A stretch of DNA of 64,000 nucleotides from Deltaproteobacteria bacterium. GTDB lineage: Bacteria; Myxococcota_A; Polyangia; Polyangiales; Polyangiaceae. The translations under genes were made by a program, and so were the position numbers. Each line of letters opens with the position of its first letter. Position 1 is the first letter of the stretch. This document shows, one piece after another, positions 1 through 9,632 of the stretch. The notes under the pieces are model-generated. The model ran no database searches and was not told where the DNA came from. It was given only the letters and a program-made list of their open reading frames with translations. The stretch lies in NCBI GenBank assembly GCA_003235365.1, contig QJWJ01000431.1, positions 22,111 through 86,110 on the forward strand, in the 5' to 3' direction.

Positions 1-112
1 CGTCGAGCTCGAAGAGCTGTTCCAGTTCAGCGCGCAGCGCTTGCATCTCCATGTCGTGCATCTTCCTGAGGTCGAGCCGGGGCGAGTCGTGAGGCGCCAA
101 TCCGGCAGCCAT
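1..112 (-). CDS. N-terminal fragment of an unrecognised protein
   Basis: An ATG at 112-110 opens a minus-strand frame that stays open to the window edge, giving about 37 residues. The visible part begins with an Ala/Gly/Pro stretch and continues into a charged helix-like segment rich in Met, Glu and Leu (Lys-Met-His-Asp-Met-Glu-Met, then Leu-Arg-Ala-Glu-Leu-Glu). It is divergent from ftsB, and about 160 bases of presumed promoter DNA separate them. Too little is visible to name a family; the start and the reading frame are plausible rather than proven. Confidence 0.4.
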   Translation of the reverse strand, partial: MAAGLAPHDSPRLDLRKMHDMEMQALRAELEQLFELD

Positions 113-275
113 CCGGGCCTCCGAATGAGGGCGCGGACTATAGCAAAGCCCGCGTCTGCGCACATGAAAAGACAGGTGTCCAACGCTCGCTGACCCAGCA
201 GTCCTGGGAGCGGCGCCGGTTAGCGAGTGCCAGTCGGTCGGAAGCTTGCTCAGGGCGGCCCGGTAGGACGTTCCC

Positions 276-626
276 ATGGTGATTTTCCGCAAAAGTTGCC
301 CACGACCCAGGCGCGCTGGCACTGCTGGCGACGTGACCCCCGGTCAGATCTTCGCCGAGCGTATCCTACCGTTGCTCATCCTGGCCACCGCCTGCACCTC
401 GGTGCCGATCCTGGTGTTCTCCGAGTCGGGCTTGCCGAGGTTGGAGAAGCTGCGTCAGGAGCGAGTGATGGTCGACGAGAAGGTCTCACGCCTCTCGGAC
501 GAGATTCGGCGCCTGCGCGCAGAGGTGGAACGAATCAAGAGCGACCCCGCTCACATCGAGCGCGTTGCCCGCGACGAACTGGGGTTGGTGCGCCAGACCG
601 AGATCGTCTTCCAATTCGAGCGTTGA
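276..626 (+). CDS. ftsB: Cell division protein FtsB/DivIC-like (septum formation initiator)
   Basis: A 116-residue bitopic protein of the FtsB/DivIC family, which joins FtsL and FtsQ in the divisome and links septal cell-wall synthesis to the Z ring. The order is right for the family: a short basic cytoplasmic N-terminus, one membrane helix at about residues 30-50, a periplasmic coiled coil at about 52-90 with regular Leu/Val heptads and many Arg/Glu, and the conserved C-terminal patch containing ARDELGLVRQTE followed by IVFQF. The ATG at 276 has a weak AGGA upstream. The next gene follows 67 bases later on the same strand, so it may be co-transcribed with the methylmalonyl-CoA genes. Family assignment is firm; the exact N-terminus is less so. 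Confidence 0.85.
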   Translation: MVIFRKSCPRPRRAGTAGDVTPGQIFAERILPLLILATACTSVPILVFSESGLPRLEKLRQERVMVDEKVSRLSDEIRRLRAEVERIKSDPAHIERVARDELGLVRQTEIVFQFER

Positions 627-693
627 GCGGAGCATTGCCGAAGCGGTGTGTCTGGCGTCCCGCAGGTTGGGGGCGGGTTCCCAAGATGCCGGA

Positions 694-1895
694 ATGTTTG
701 CGCGTCAGGCAGAGGCGGACGATGATAGCAGGGTGTCCTTGCAGCTTGCCCAGCACCTGATTGCGGTCGAAGCCGTTTCGCGTGCCCAGGTGGAGGCTGC
801 GTTGCTGTCGAACCTGAAACACGATGTGCCGTTCCTCGCTGCGTTGTCCGAGCTGCACCCGGGGCTGGAACCGCTGCTCGAGCGCGAGCTGGCTCGTCTT
901 TGGGGAGCGGCGTCGGAGGATCTCGAACCACACCCGACCTTGTTCACACAGCTGCCGACGGGGCTGTGCACGTCGCTTTTGGCGTATCCGGCCGAGGACA
1001 CGAAGAGCACAGGCGGAGTCACGGTCGTCGCGGTCGACCCCTTGGATGCCCGCGTGAGCCAGGAGTTCGAGTTCCATCTCGGACAGCCCGTCCGGATCCT
1101 GCGCGGACAACTCCGGGACGTGCGTCGCCGCCTGAGCAATCTCGACAGTCCGTTGGCGCCGCACACGCGTCGTCAGGATACGGCGCGTATGAACCTGACG
1201 CCTTCGCTGCAGCGACCAGGACAGCTCGACAGCATGCCGCCCATCCCCCTGGTACGTCGACCACCGGTGGTGCGATCACACGTTCCAGGTACGGTACGCG
1301 GAGTTGCTCCGCCGCCCGCCGGAAATCGGAAGCCCCCGAGCGCTGCCGCCGAGCCGTCCCAAGAGCCGCGCCTGTCGCCGGTCGCCAGGTCCACCGACTT
1401 GGTCAATCCTGGAGCGCTCACCATGTCGATGTCCCAGTCGGACGACGACGACGTACAGCGTGCGTTGGGCGATTTGGCCGTGGCCGACGACGCCGAACAG
1501 GTGGTGTTCGCTATCGCCAGCGGCATGGCCGCGTCCTGCGAGGAGACCTTGGTCTTCGCCGTGCGCGGCGACTCGCTGTTGAGTCGAGTCCGCCTGAACT
1601 ACGCCGGGCAGCCCGAGCTTTTCACCGATCTGGTCGTGCCGCGTGAGGCCGATTGTTCGATGGTCATGGCCCTCGAGCTCGGGCAGTTTCTCGGACCCCC
1701 GCGCTCCCGGGACTTGTTGACCTTCGTCGGTCAGCCCGCTGAGGTCTGTGCTACCCGGGTCGACGTTCGTGGGCGACCGGCATTGGTGTTCGCCAGCGCT
1801 GGCTTTCGCGACGCTTTCGAGGTGTCGAAATGCGCTGATCACCTGGCGCGCGCTGCGGCAGATGCTTTGGGACGAATCGTACTGGCGAGGAAACG

Positions 1896-1899
<4 letters not shown>
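694..1899 (+). CDS. Protein with GspE/PilB N-terminal-like domain and GAF-like C-terminus
   Basis: About 401 residues from the ATG at 694; an upstream GTG at 646 is also possible. Residues 10-150 resemble the N-terminal MshEN/GspE-type domain of pilus and secretion ATPases (helical repeat, then a strand segment VTVVAVDPLDARV and a LGQPVRIL stretch), but no ATPase follows. The middle, about 155-245, is Pro/Arg-rich linker. The last 150 residues form an alpha/beta unit (VVFAIASGMAASCEETLVFAV onward) that looks like a GAF or similar sensory fold. Its stop overlaps the mutase start by ATGA, which implies translational coupling to methylmalonyl-CoA mutase. Function unknown; the domain calls rest on pattern resemblance only. 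Confidence 0.6.
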
Positions 1900-4045
<2,146 letters not shown>

Positions 4046-4049
<4 letters not shown>

Positions 4050-5014
4050 GCGAGGAACCGTCCGTCGCGCTGCAGCGCATTCGCGCCGGCGATCGGCGTC
4101 AGTTGGCTCGCGCGTTGAGTCTCGCGGAGAGCTCGCGAACCCAGGATCGGCGCTGGCTCGACGCGCTGTGGAGCTGCGCAGGCGACGCGGTTGCGACGAC
4201 CTTTCGTTTGGCCGTCACTGGCGCGCCCGGCGCCGGTAAGAGCACGTTGATCGAAGCGCTCGGGATTCGGCTGCTCGACGCCGGCAAGCGCGTGGCGGTG
4301 TTGCCGGTCGATCCGTCGAGCCAACGCACGGGGGGAAGTCTGCTCGCCGACGAAACGCGCATGCCGCGGCTGAGCGCGGATTCTCGCGCGTTCGTGCGTC
4401 CGAGTGCGACCGGGCGCATGTTGGGAGGATTGGCTCCGGCCACGCTCGAGTCCGTCGAGCTATGCGAGTTGGCCGGGTACGATTGGGTCATCGTGGAAAC
4501 CGCCGGTGTCGGCCAGACCGAGGCGGACGCGGCGCTGTTGTGCGACGTCGTCGTGCTGGTGCTCAGCCCCGGGGCGGGCGACGAACTGCAAGGCCTCAAG
4601 CGTGGGCTGAACGAGGACTGCCAGGCCCTGGTCGTAAACAAGGCCGACGGCGATGGTGCTGCGGCCGCTCAGCGGATTGCCAATCAGTATGCGTCGGCGT
4701 CCTCACTGGTTCGGGGCGCGCCCGTCCCGGTGTTCGTCACCAGCGCTCTCGATGGCACCGGCATCGATGCGTGGTGTGATTGGTTGCAGCGCTTGGACCG
4801 GCTCAGCCCGTCACAGCTGCGCGCCAAGCGCTGCGATCAGCGTGCTGCTTTCTTCGAGAAGGTGGTTCGGCAAGCGTTGATCGAGCACGTCAAGACCGAC
4901 CCCGATTCTCGACGACACTTCGAACGACTCCAACAGGCCGTCGCCGCGGGTACGATTCGGTCCCCGCGCGCCGTGCGCGACCTGTTGGAGCTACTCTTCC
5001 CTCGACCGCGCTGA
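4046..5014 (+). CDS. meaB: MeaB, G-protein chaperone of methylmalonyl-CoA mutase
   Basis: G3E-family GTPase (322 residues) that gates cofactor loading and protects methylmalonyl-CoA mutase from inactivation. Walker A is GAPGAGKS at 59-66, followed by VLPVDPSSQRTGGSLLADETRM, which is the usual MeaB/ArgK segment after strand 2, the G3-like ETAGVGQTE, and the NKAD base-specificity motif. The start is GTG at 4046, whose TG is shared with the mutase stop (GTGA); the reading frame is open further upstream but only as antisense-like sequence inside the mutase. Direct coupling to the mutase makes this the dedicated chaperone, in contrast to the second copy at 7430. Confidence 0.94.
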
Positions 5015-5041
5015 GCCCGCCCGGGCGGTACCTCTTGCTGC

Positions 5042-5539
5042 TCACCCGGGTCGGCTCGAAGTGGGGGGTGCGAGTTGCGCGACGATTTCCGGCGGTGCCT
5101 GCACCAGTTCGACCAGCACTCCCTGGCCGCAGATTGGCGCATCGGGGGAGGGTTTGGGGTGAATGAAGCACACGTCGTGCCCGGCTGCCCCGCGGCGGAT
5201 CCCACCAGGCGTGAAACGCACCCCCCGCTCGCTGAGCCAGGCGTGGGCGGCTTGCAAGTCGTCGATCCACAACCCGACGTGGTTGAGCGCGGGTTGGTCG
5301 ACCCGGGGGCGCGCTGTCGCATCGAGGGGCATCATGAGGTCGACCTCGACGGTGTCGGCTCCCGCAGACAGGCCGAGCATCTCCTCGTCGACGTTTTCGG
5401 ATGCGCTTTGAAACGTGCCACGGGATACGAGCCCGAGGCTGTCGACCCACAGCGCGCGCAGGGCTGTGCGATCGGGCGCGCCGACTGCAATCTGCGCGAC
5501 GCCGAGCACGTGGAACGGACGCGGGGTTGGGGGGCTCAT
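5042..5539 (-). CDS. mce: Probable methylmalonyl-CoA epimerase (VOC family)
   Basis: A 165-residue vicinal-oxygen-chelate protein. The two beta-alpha-beta-beta-beta halves start at about residues 11 (VLGVAQIAV) and 85 (LNHVGLWIDDL). His87 and Glu144 (VLVELVQ) match metal ligands of known epimerases, and the FIHPK segment at about 125 is typical. The first-half His ligand is replaced by Gln16, so the metal site is not canonical. It would convert (S)- to (R)-methylmalonyl-CoA for the mutase 1 kb away, with which it is convergent. It lies 10 bases after the barrel-protein gene on the same strand. A different VOC activity cannot be excluded. Confidence 0.68.
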   Translation of the reverse strand: MSPPTPRPFHVLGVAQIAVGAPDRTALRALWVDSLGLVSRGTFQSASENVDEEMLGLSAGADTVEVDLMMPLDATARPRVDQPALNHVGLWIDDLQAAHAWLSERGVRFTPGGIRRGAAGHDVCFIHPKPSPDAPICGQGVLVELVQAPPEIVAQLAPPTSSRPG

Positions 5540-5549
5540 CGCTCTTTGG

Positions 5550-6311
5550 TCAGGGCGCGCGTCCCTGGATGCCGATGGACGCCTCGAGCTCGGTGCCGAT
5601 CGCTCGAACGAAAGTCACGTTCGGCCCGACACTGCCGTACAGACCGAAGTACTTCATGAAGTCGTATTGAAGTCCGAAGTGGAGGTGAACGAGGTAGTCC
5701 GTGTCGTAGTTGGCGTTGACGGGGCCGTTGCCGAGCCGCTCCTCGGTCTCGACCGCGAGCGCGGGCTCGAAGAACAGTTTCAGCTGAGAATCGCTCATCG
5801 TGTAGATGCGCACGCCTGCGCCGAGTAGGCTCGTCGCTGCGGTGGCCGTCTGAGTCTGGTCAGCCAAGCCGAAACGGAGCCACACGTACGGTTCAATCGA
5901 GTCGAGCAACGCGAAGCTCAGAGCCAGGTCGAGGGCTGGAGGCGTGCCGAAGCCACACACGGAACGATCATCCACGGCACCGACGTCGCAAGGCGGCGAG
6001 TCGTCGTAGCGAAACATGATCTTGTAACCGAAGGAGACCGCAGAGCGCAGACCGAACTGCCAAGCGTGTCCGTATGTCGGCGCGGCGGCTTGCTCGTCGG
6101 ACTGGGGAGCGGAGGCGACGTCTGCCTCCGAATCGGAATCTTGCGGCGAATCGTCGTCTTCTTCTTTCTCCGTGCCCATGCCGACCTGCGCTTGGACGTC
6201 GGGTGAGGCGGTGGGATCATCGTCGTCGTCGGATTGCGCTCGAGCCACGGAGGCGAGGCTGAGCGAGAGGCACAGCGTGCAGGTGGTGACCGGTAAGCTC
6301 CAAAGTCGCAT
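5550..6311 (-). CDS. Secreted outer-membrane beta-barrel-like protein
   Basis: About 253 residues from the ATG at 6311 (another ATG lies at 6323). A signal peptide (LPVTTCTLCLSLSLASVARA) is followed by an acidic, low-complexity stretch of Asp/Ser/Glu to about residue 75, then alternating hydrophobic/aromatic strands ending in a barrel-like C-terminus. Two Cys flank a short loop (PPCDVGAVDDRSVCGF). The general plan resembles the protein encoded at 8504-9382. It precedes the probable epimerase by 10 bases and is likely co-transcribed with it. No specific family recognised; outer-membrane location is inferred from the signal and strand pattern. Confidence 0.6.
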   Translation of the reverse strand: MRLWSLPVTTCTLCLSLSLASVARAQSDDDDDPTASPDVQAQVGMGTEKEEDDDSPQDSDSEADVASAPQSDEQAAAPTYGHAWQFGLRSAVSFGYKIMFRYDDSPPCDVGAVDDRSVCGFGTPPALDLALSFALLDSIEPYVWLRFGLADQTQTATAATSLLGAGVRIYTMSDSQLKLFFEPALAVETEERLGNGPVNANYDTDYLVHLHFGLQYDFMKYFGLYGSVGPNVTFVRAIGTELEASIGIQGRAP

Positions 6312-6526
6312 GTCTCGCACCATATCCCATCATCGCCTGCCGACCAAGGTTACTGGCGTTCAGCGGGATGATGCGGGCGCGGTGCGTCGAGCCGTCGGCG
6401 CACCGAGCCGGGCTGCGCGCTGTCGCCAATCGCCATGGCCCCGCTCGGCGTTGTACCTCGCCTGGTGCCGGGGAAATTTGCAGAAACATTCCCCCGATCC
6501 GCCGAATCGGATTACGCTTGTTCACG

Positions 6527-6886
6527 ATGTTCCGTGAGACGATTCAGAACGTGGTTGACGGTGTCGAAGGCGGCCTTGCTGGTATGCTCGTCGACTTCGA
6601 GGGCATTCCCGTCGATTCCTACACACGGGATGATGCGGGGTTCGACATCGAAGCGGTGGGGGCCGAGGCCAGCGTTCTGGTCAAGTCGATCCAGCGTGCA
6701 ACCGAGATGCTCGATGCCGGCGAGACCAAAGAAGTTTCAATCCGCAACGAGCGCATGGTCACTCTGATTCGAGTGCTCAACGATACCTACTTCCTGGCGG
6801 TCACCTTGGCCCCCGAGGGTAACCTGGGCAAAGCGCGCTACCTGCTGCGCGTTTCGGCGCCGGCGCTCGTTGCCGAGCTGTCCTGA
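6527..6886 (+). CDS. Roadblock/LC7-domain protein (MglB-like fold)
   Basis: A 119-residue protein consisting of one Roadblock/LC7 domain: an N-terminal helix (RETIQNVVDGVEGGLAGMLVD), a strand-turn FEGIPVDSY typical of the family, a central amphipathic helix (VLVKSIQRATEML) and paired strands ending with YFLAVTLAPEGNLGKARYLL. Such proteins are scaffolds or GAPs for small Ras-like GTPases; in myxobacteria MglB acts on MglA in motility polarity. No MglA-type GTPase gene is adjacent. It is followed by aroQ after 9 bases, so the two are probably one transcript. No clear Shine-Dalgarno precedes the ATG. Confidence 0.78.
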   Translation: MFRETIQNVVDGVEGGLAGMLVDFEGIPVDSYTRDDAGFDIEAVGAEASVLVKSIQRATEMLDAGETKEVSIRNERMVTLIRVLNDTYFLAVTLAPEGNLGKARYLLRVSAPALVAELS

Positions 6887-6895
6887 GGTCGTGTC

Positions 6896-7339
6896 GTGGC
6901 CATCAAGATCTTGGCTTTGAACGGGCCAAACCTGGACCGGTTGGGCAAGCGTGAGCCGAGCGTCTACGGCTCGCAGACGCTCGCCGACATCGAGCGGCAA
7001 TTGTCGGAATTGGCGGCGCGTTTGGGGGTCGAGCTCGAATGTCGGCAGTCGAATCACGAAGGCTTTCTGATCGATTGGATCGGTGCGGCCCAGGACGATG
7101 GTTTCGCCGGCGTGCTGATCAATCCCGGCGCGTACACCCACACCAGCTGGGCGCTGCACGACTGCATCAAGGGTGCGGGGATACCCGTCGTGGAAGTCCA
7201 CATTTCCAATCCCGCCGCGCGCGAGTCGTTCCGTCATCAGTCCTGCGTCGCCCCCGCTTGCATTGGGACCGTCGCCGGCTTTGGCGTGCAGTCCTACGCG
7301 TTGGCATTACAGGCTTTGGCAACGCGCTTGAAGGCGTGA
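6896..7339 (+). CDS. aroQ: 3-Dehydroquinate dehydratase, type II
   Basis: Shikimate-pathway enzyme (147 residues, normal length) removing water from 3-dehydroquinate. The type II signature is complete: LNGPNLDRLGKREPSVYG with catalytic Tyr24, QSNHEGFLIDWI at 51-62, INPGAYTHTSWALHDCI starting at 75, and VEVHISNPAARE with the catalytic His102. The start is GTG at 6896, nine bases after the Roadblock gene. The first residues (AIKILALNGPN) fit the family exactly, which supports this start. Confidence 0.95.
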   Translation: MAIKILALNGPNLDRLGKREPSVYGSQTLADIERQLSELAARLGVELECRQSNHEGFLIDWIGAAQDDGFAGVLINPGAYTHTSWALHDCIKGAGIPVVEVHISNPAARESFRHQSCVAPACIGTVAGFGVQSYALALQALATRLKA

Positions 7340-7429
7340 GGCCGCTTCGCGTTTCGCCATCCAACCGTTTGGCGGTGTGCAGGATGAAGGCCGTGGGCAC
7401 CGAGCTGAAGCCAAGCCCTGGGAGGGCAA

Positions 7430-8488
7430 GTGGCTGAGCCTCGCTCCTGGCTCGAGCGCGCCCGGGACGGCGATCGGCGTGCGCTGGGGCGCTTGTGTCG
7501 ACTGCTCGAAGAAGGTGATCCGAGCGCGCGAGCAGAAGTCTACGCAACGGACACTTCATCCACCCAGGTCATTGGCGTTACCGGCAGTCCTGGGGTTGGC
7601 AAGAGCAGCCTGGTCGCCGCGTTGCTGAGCCAATTGACGCAGCGCCACGACCGGGTGGGCGTGCTCGCCGTCGATCCGTCGAGCCCGTTCAGCGGCGGAG
7701 CGATTCTGGGCGATCGGATCCGCATGCAGCGGTTTGCGCAGGAGCCGGGTGTGTTCATCCGTTCCCTGGCCAGTCGAGGTTCCCTCGGCGGGATTGCACG
7801 GGCGACGGCTGACATGGTCCGCGCGCTGGTCGCCTGGGGGGCTGGCGCGGTCGTCGTCGAGACCGTCGGCGTGGGGCAAGACGAATACGACGTGATGCTG
7901 GTCGCTGACACGACGTGTCTCGTCGTCGCGCCGGAGCAGGGAGACGACGTGCAGGCGAACAAGGCCGGCATCATGGAGGTGGCCGACGTCATCGCCGTGA
8001 ACAAGGCAGATCTCGGCGGTGCTGCTCGTGCGGCGTCGTGGTTGCGCGGCGCGATCGCTCTGGGCCAGAGCTTGCTCGACAGCGACGCTGAGCGGCAGCA
8101 CCACTCCAACGCCCCGTTGTTTGGGCACCACGCCCAGCCGCACCCCGACGAGCAGGCCACAGGGGTTCAGTTCCGAGGACCGGGGTCCACCTGGTTACCA
8201 CCGGTCGTCGAATGCAGTGCCACCACCGGTCGAGGCGTCAGCGCCTTGCTGGACGCACTGGGCGCGCATGGCGAGTGGCTTCGCAGTGAGGCGGGCCGCG
8301 ACACGCGCGATCGGCGACGTGTTCACGCTGCGCGGCGACGGATTGAGGTGGCGGTGCTCGACCGAGTCAATGCATTGCTGCCGGATGCCGTCTCGGCGCA
8401 GGCCGAGCGTCTTGCTGCGGGCGGGACGCACCCTGACGAGTGCGCATTCACGTTACTGGAGCAGTTGTCCAACGCCTCGAAGGGCTGA
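7430..8488 (+). CDS. Second MeaB/ArgK-type GTPase
   Basis: G3E GTPase of 352 residues, starting at GTG 7430 with GGAGGG just upstream. Walker A is GSPGVGKS at 52-59, followed by VLAVDPSSPFSGGAILGDRIRM, then ETVGVGQDEYDV and the NKAD motif. It shares the fold of the MeaB at 4046 but differs clearly in sequence: IRSLASRGSLGGIARATADM replaces the FVRPSATGRMLGGLA segment, and there is a longer insert after NKAD. This looks more like the branch associated with other acyl-CoA mutases (isobutyryl/ethylmalonyl type), but no such mutase gene is in the window. Partner unknown. Confidence 0.88.
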   Translation: MAEPRSWLERARDGDRRALGRLCRLLEEGDPSARAEVYATDTSSTQVIGVTGSPGVGKSSLVAALLSQLTQRHDRVGVLAVDPSSPFSGGAILGDRIRMQRFAQEPGVFIRSLASRGSLGGIARATADMVRALVAWGAGAVVVETVGVGQDEYDVMLVADTTCLVVAPEQGDDVQANKAGIMEVADVIAVNKADLGGAARAASWLRGAIALGQSLLDSDAERQHHSNAPLFGHHAQPHPDEQATGVQFRGPGSTWLPPVVECSATTGRGVSALLDALGAHGEWLRSEAGRDTRDRRRVHAARRRIEVAVLDRVNALLPDAVSAQAERLAAGGTHPDECAFTLLEQLSNASKG

Positions 8489-8503
8489 GTGTCCGAACCC
8501 CAT

Positions 8504-9382
8504 TCAGGGGCCGTGGCTGCCTCGGACGCCCAGGGCCAACCATGCGTGCACCTGCTTGTCGTCGACGCCGCGGTCGCCGGGACAGCTGAGGCCGTCGGGG
8601 CAGGTGATCTCGTCGGTCAAGAACATGCCGACAGCGCCCGCGAGAAACGGACCGAGCGTGAGGTGATCGGTCAGGCTGAACGGCAGCCCCCCTTCGAGCG
8701 CCAAGTGCGGCCCGCCGAGCTTCTCTTCGACGCGGATTGGTGCCATCGAATCCGGGCCACTGCCCATGCCGGGCACCGTGATCACCTGAGTGACGGTACC
8801 CCTCAGCCACTCCCAACCGATGACGGCGCCCATCCACGCCGAAGCCTCGTCCGAGCCGTCGAAGAAGTACATCGCTTGTGCGCCGAGCCGCAGGCTGCTC
8901 CATTCGCATTGGACGACGTCGTCGGTGCAATCGTCGCCTGCCGGCCCGAGCCCGGCGCCCGCCTCGAGCCCGATCCACCAATCGGGGCTGGTGCGGTATC
9001 CGAGGTCGAACGCGATCGGTACGCGAAAGTCACCGATCCCGCTCAAGTCACCGCTGCGCGCTTCTCGTCCGAGCAGCGTCAGCCCCCCATCCGCTTTGCC
9101 CAGTGGCAGTTCGATCCCCAGCTTCAATCCCCACTGCCAACCGGTCTCAGGCAGGCCCGACACCGGTTCGCTCGACATTGCGGGCGACTCGTCGAGCTCG
9201 CCAGTCCTGCCCTGGACGGGGATGCCTCCCTCAGAGGTTGCCGAAGCGTCGAGCGATGGCGATTCGGCGTGGGCGGGAGAGGCGAAGAGCGCGGCGACCA
9301 CGAGGGCCGAGCCGCTGCTTCGGACCACTCCGGGGGCCCAGCAAGTCGTCGTTCGTGCGGCGCGAGCGTGTTCGGTCTTCAC
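8504..9382 (-). CDS. Secreted outer-membrane beta-barrel-like protein
   Basis: 292 residues with a long signal sequence (core SALVVAALFASPAHA), a short Ser/Glu-rich linker, then repeated amphipathic strands rich in Gly, Trp and Leu (for example GWQWGLKLGIEL and DWWIGLEAGAGLG), ending in a strand with WLALGVRG. Two Cys pairs lie in loops, one at about 164 and 173 and one at about 263 and 269. It is convergent with the second MeaB-type GTPase, only 15 bases apart. Family not recognised; the general plan resembles the protein at 5550. Confidence 0.6.
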   Translation of the reverse strand: MKTEHARAARTTTCWAPGVVRSSGSALVVAALFASPAHAESPSLDASATSEGGIPVQGRTGELDESPAMSSEPVSGLPETGWQWGLKLGIELPLGKADGGLTLLGREARSGDLSGIGDFRVPIAFDLGYRTSPDWWIGLEAGAGLGPAGDDCTDDVVQCEWSSLRLGAQAMYFFDGSDEASAWMGAVIGWEWLRGTVTQVITVPGMGSGPDSMAPIRVEEKLGGPHLALEGGLPFSLTDHLTLGPFLAGAVGMFLTDEITCPDGLSCPGDRGVDDKQVHAWLALGVRGSHGP

Positions 9383-9632
9383 GTTGCGGTTTTAGAACCG
9401 TGGGCGCCTGTCGTCACCTGTCTTGTACTGCATTGTTCTGGCCCGATTGGTGGTCGCGCCACCCACCCGCGTTTGCACTGCCACTGGAGCCGGGTGCACC
9501 GGCTTGATGGGTCGTCCGCGCGACCTGTGCGCGCCGACGAGAGCGACTGAATTCTGTCGTGTCGAGCAGCGTCCCAGTGCAGTAGGGTTGCCTTCGGCGC
9601 GAGGGGACCGTGTCGGATTAGGAGTCTTCTGA
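9383..9632. other. Divergent intergenic region
   Basis: 250 bases between two divergent genes. A small inverted repeat (CGGTT...AACCG) lies just upstream of the barrel gene, and AGGAG at about 9619-9623 serves the subtilase start. No convincing sigma-70 hexamers or RNA gene seen. Confidence 0.4.
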
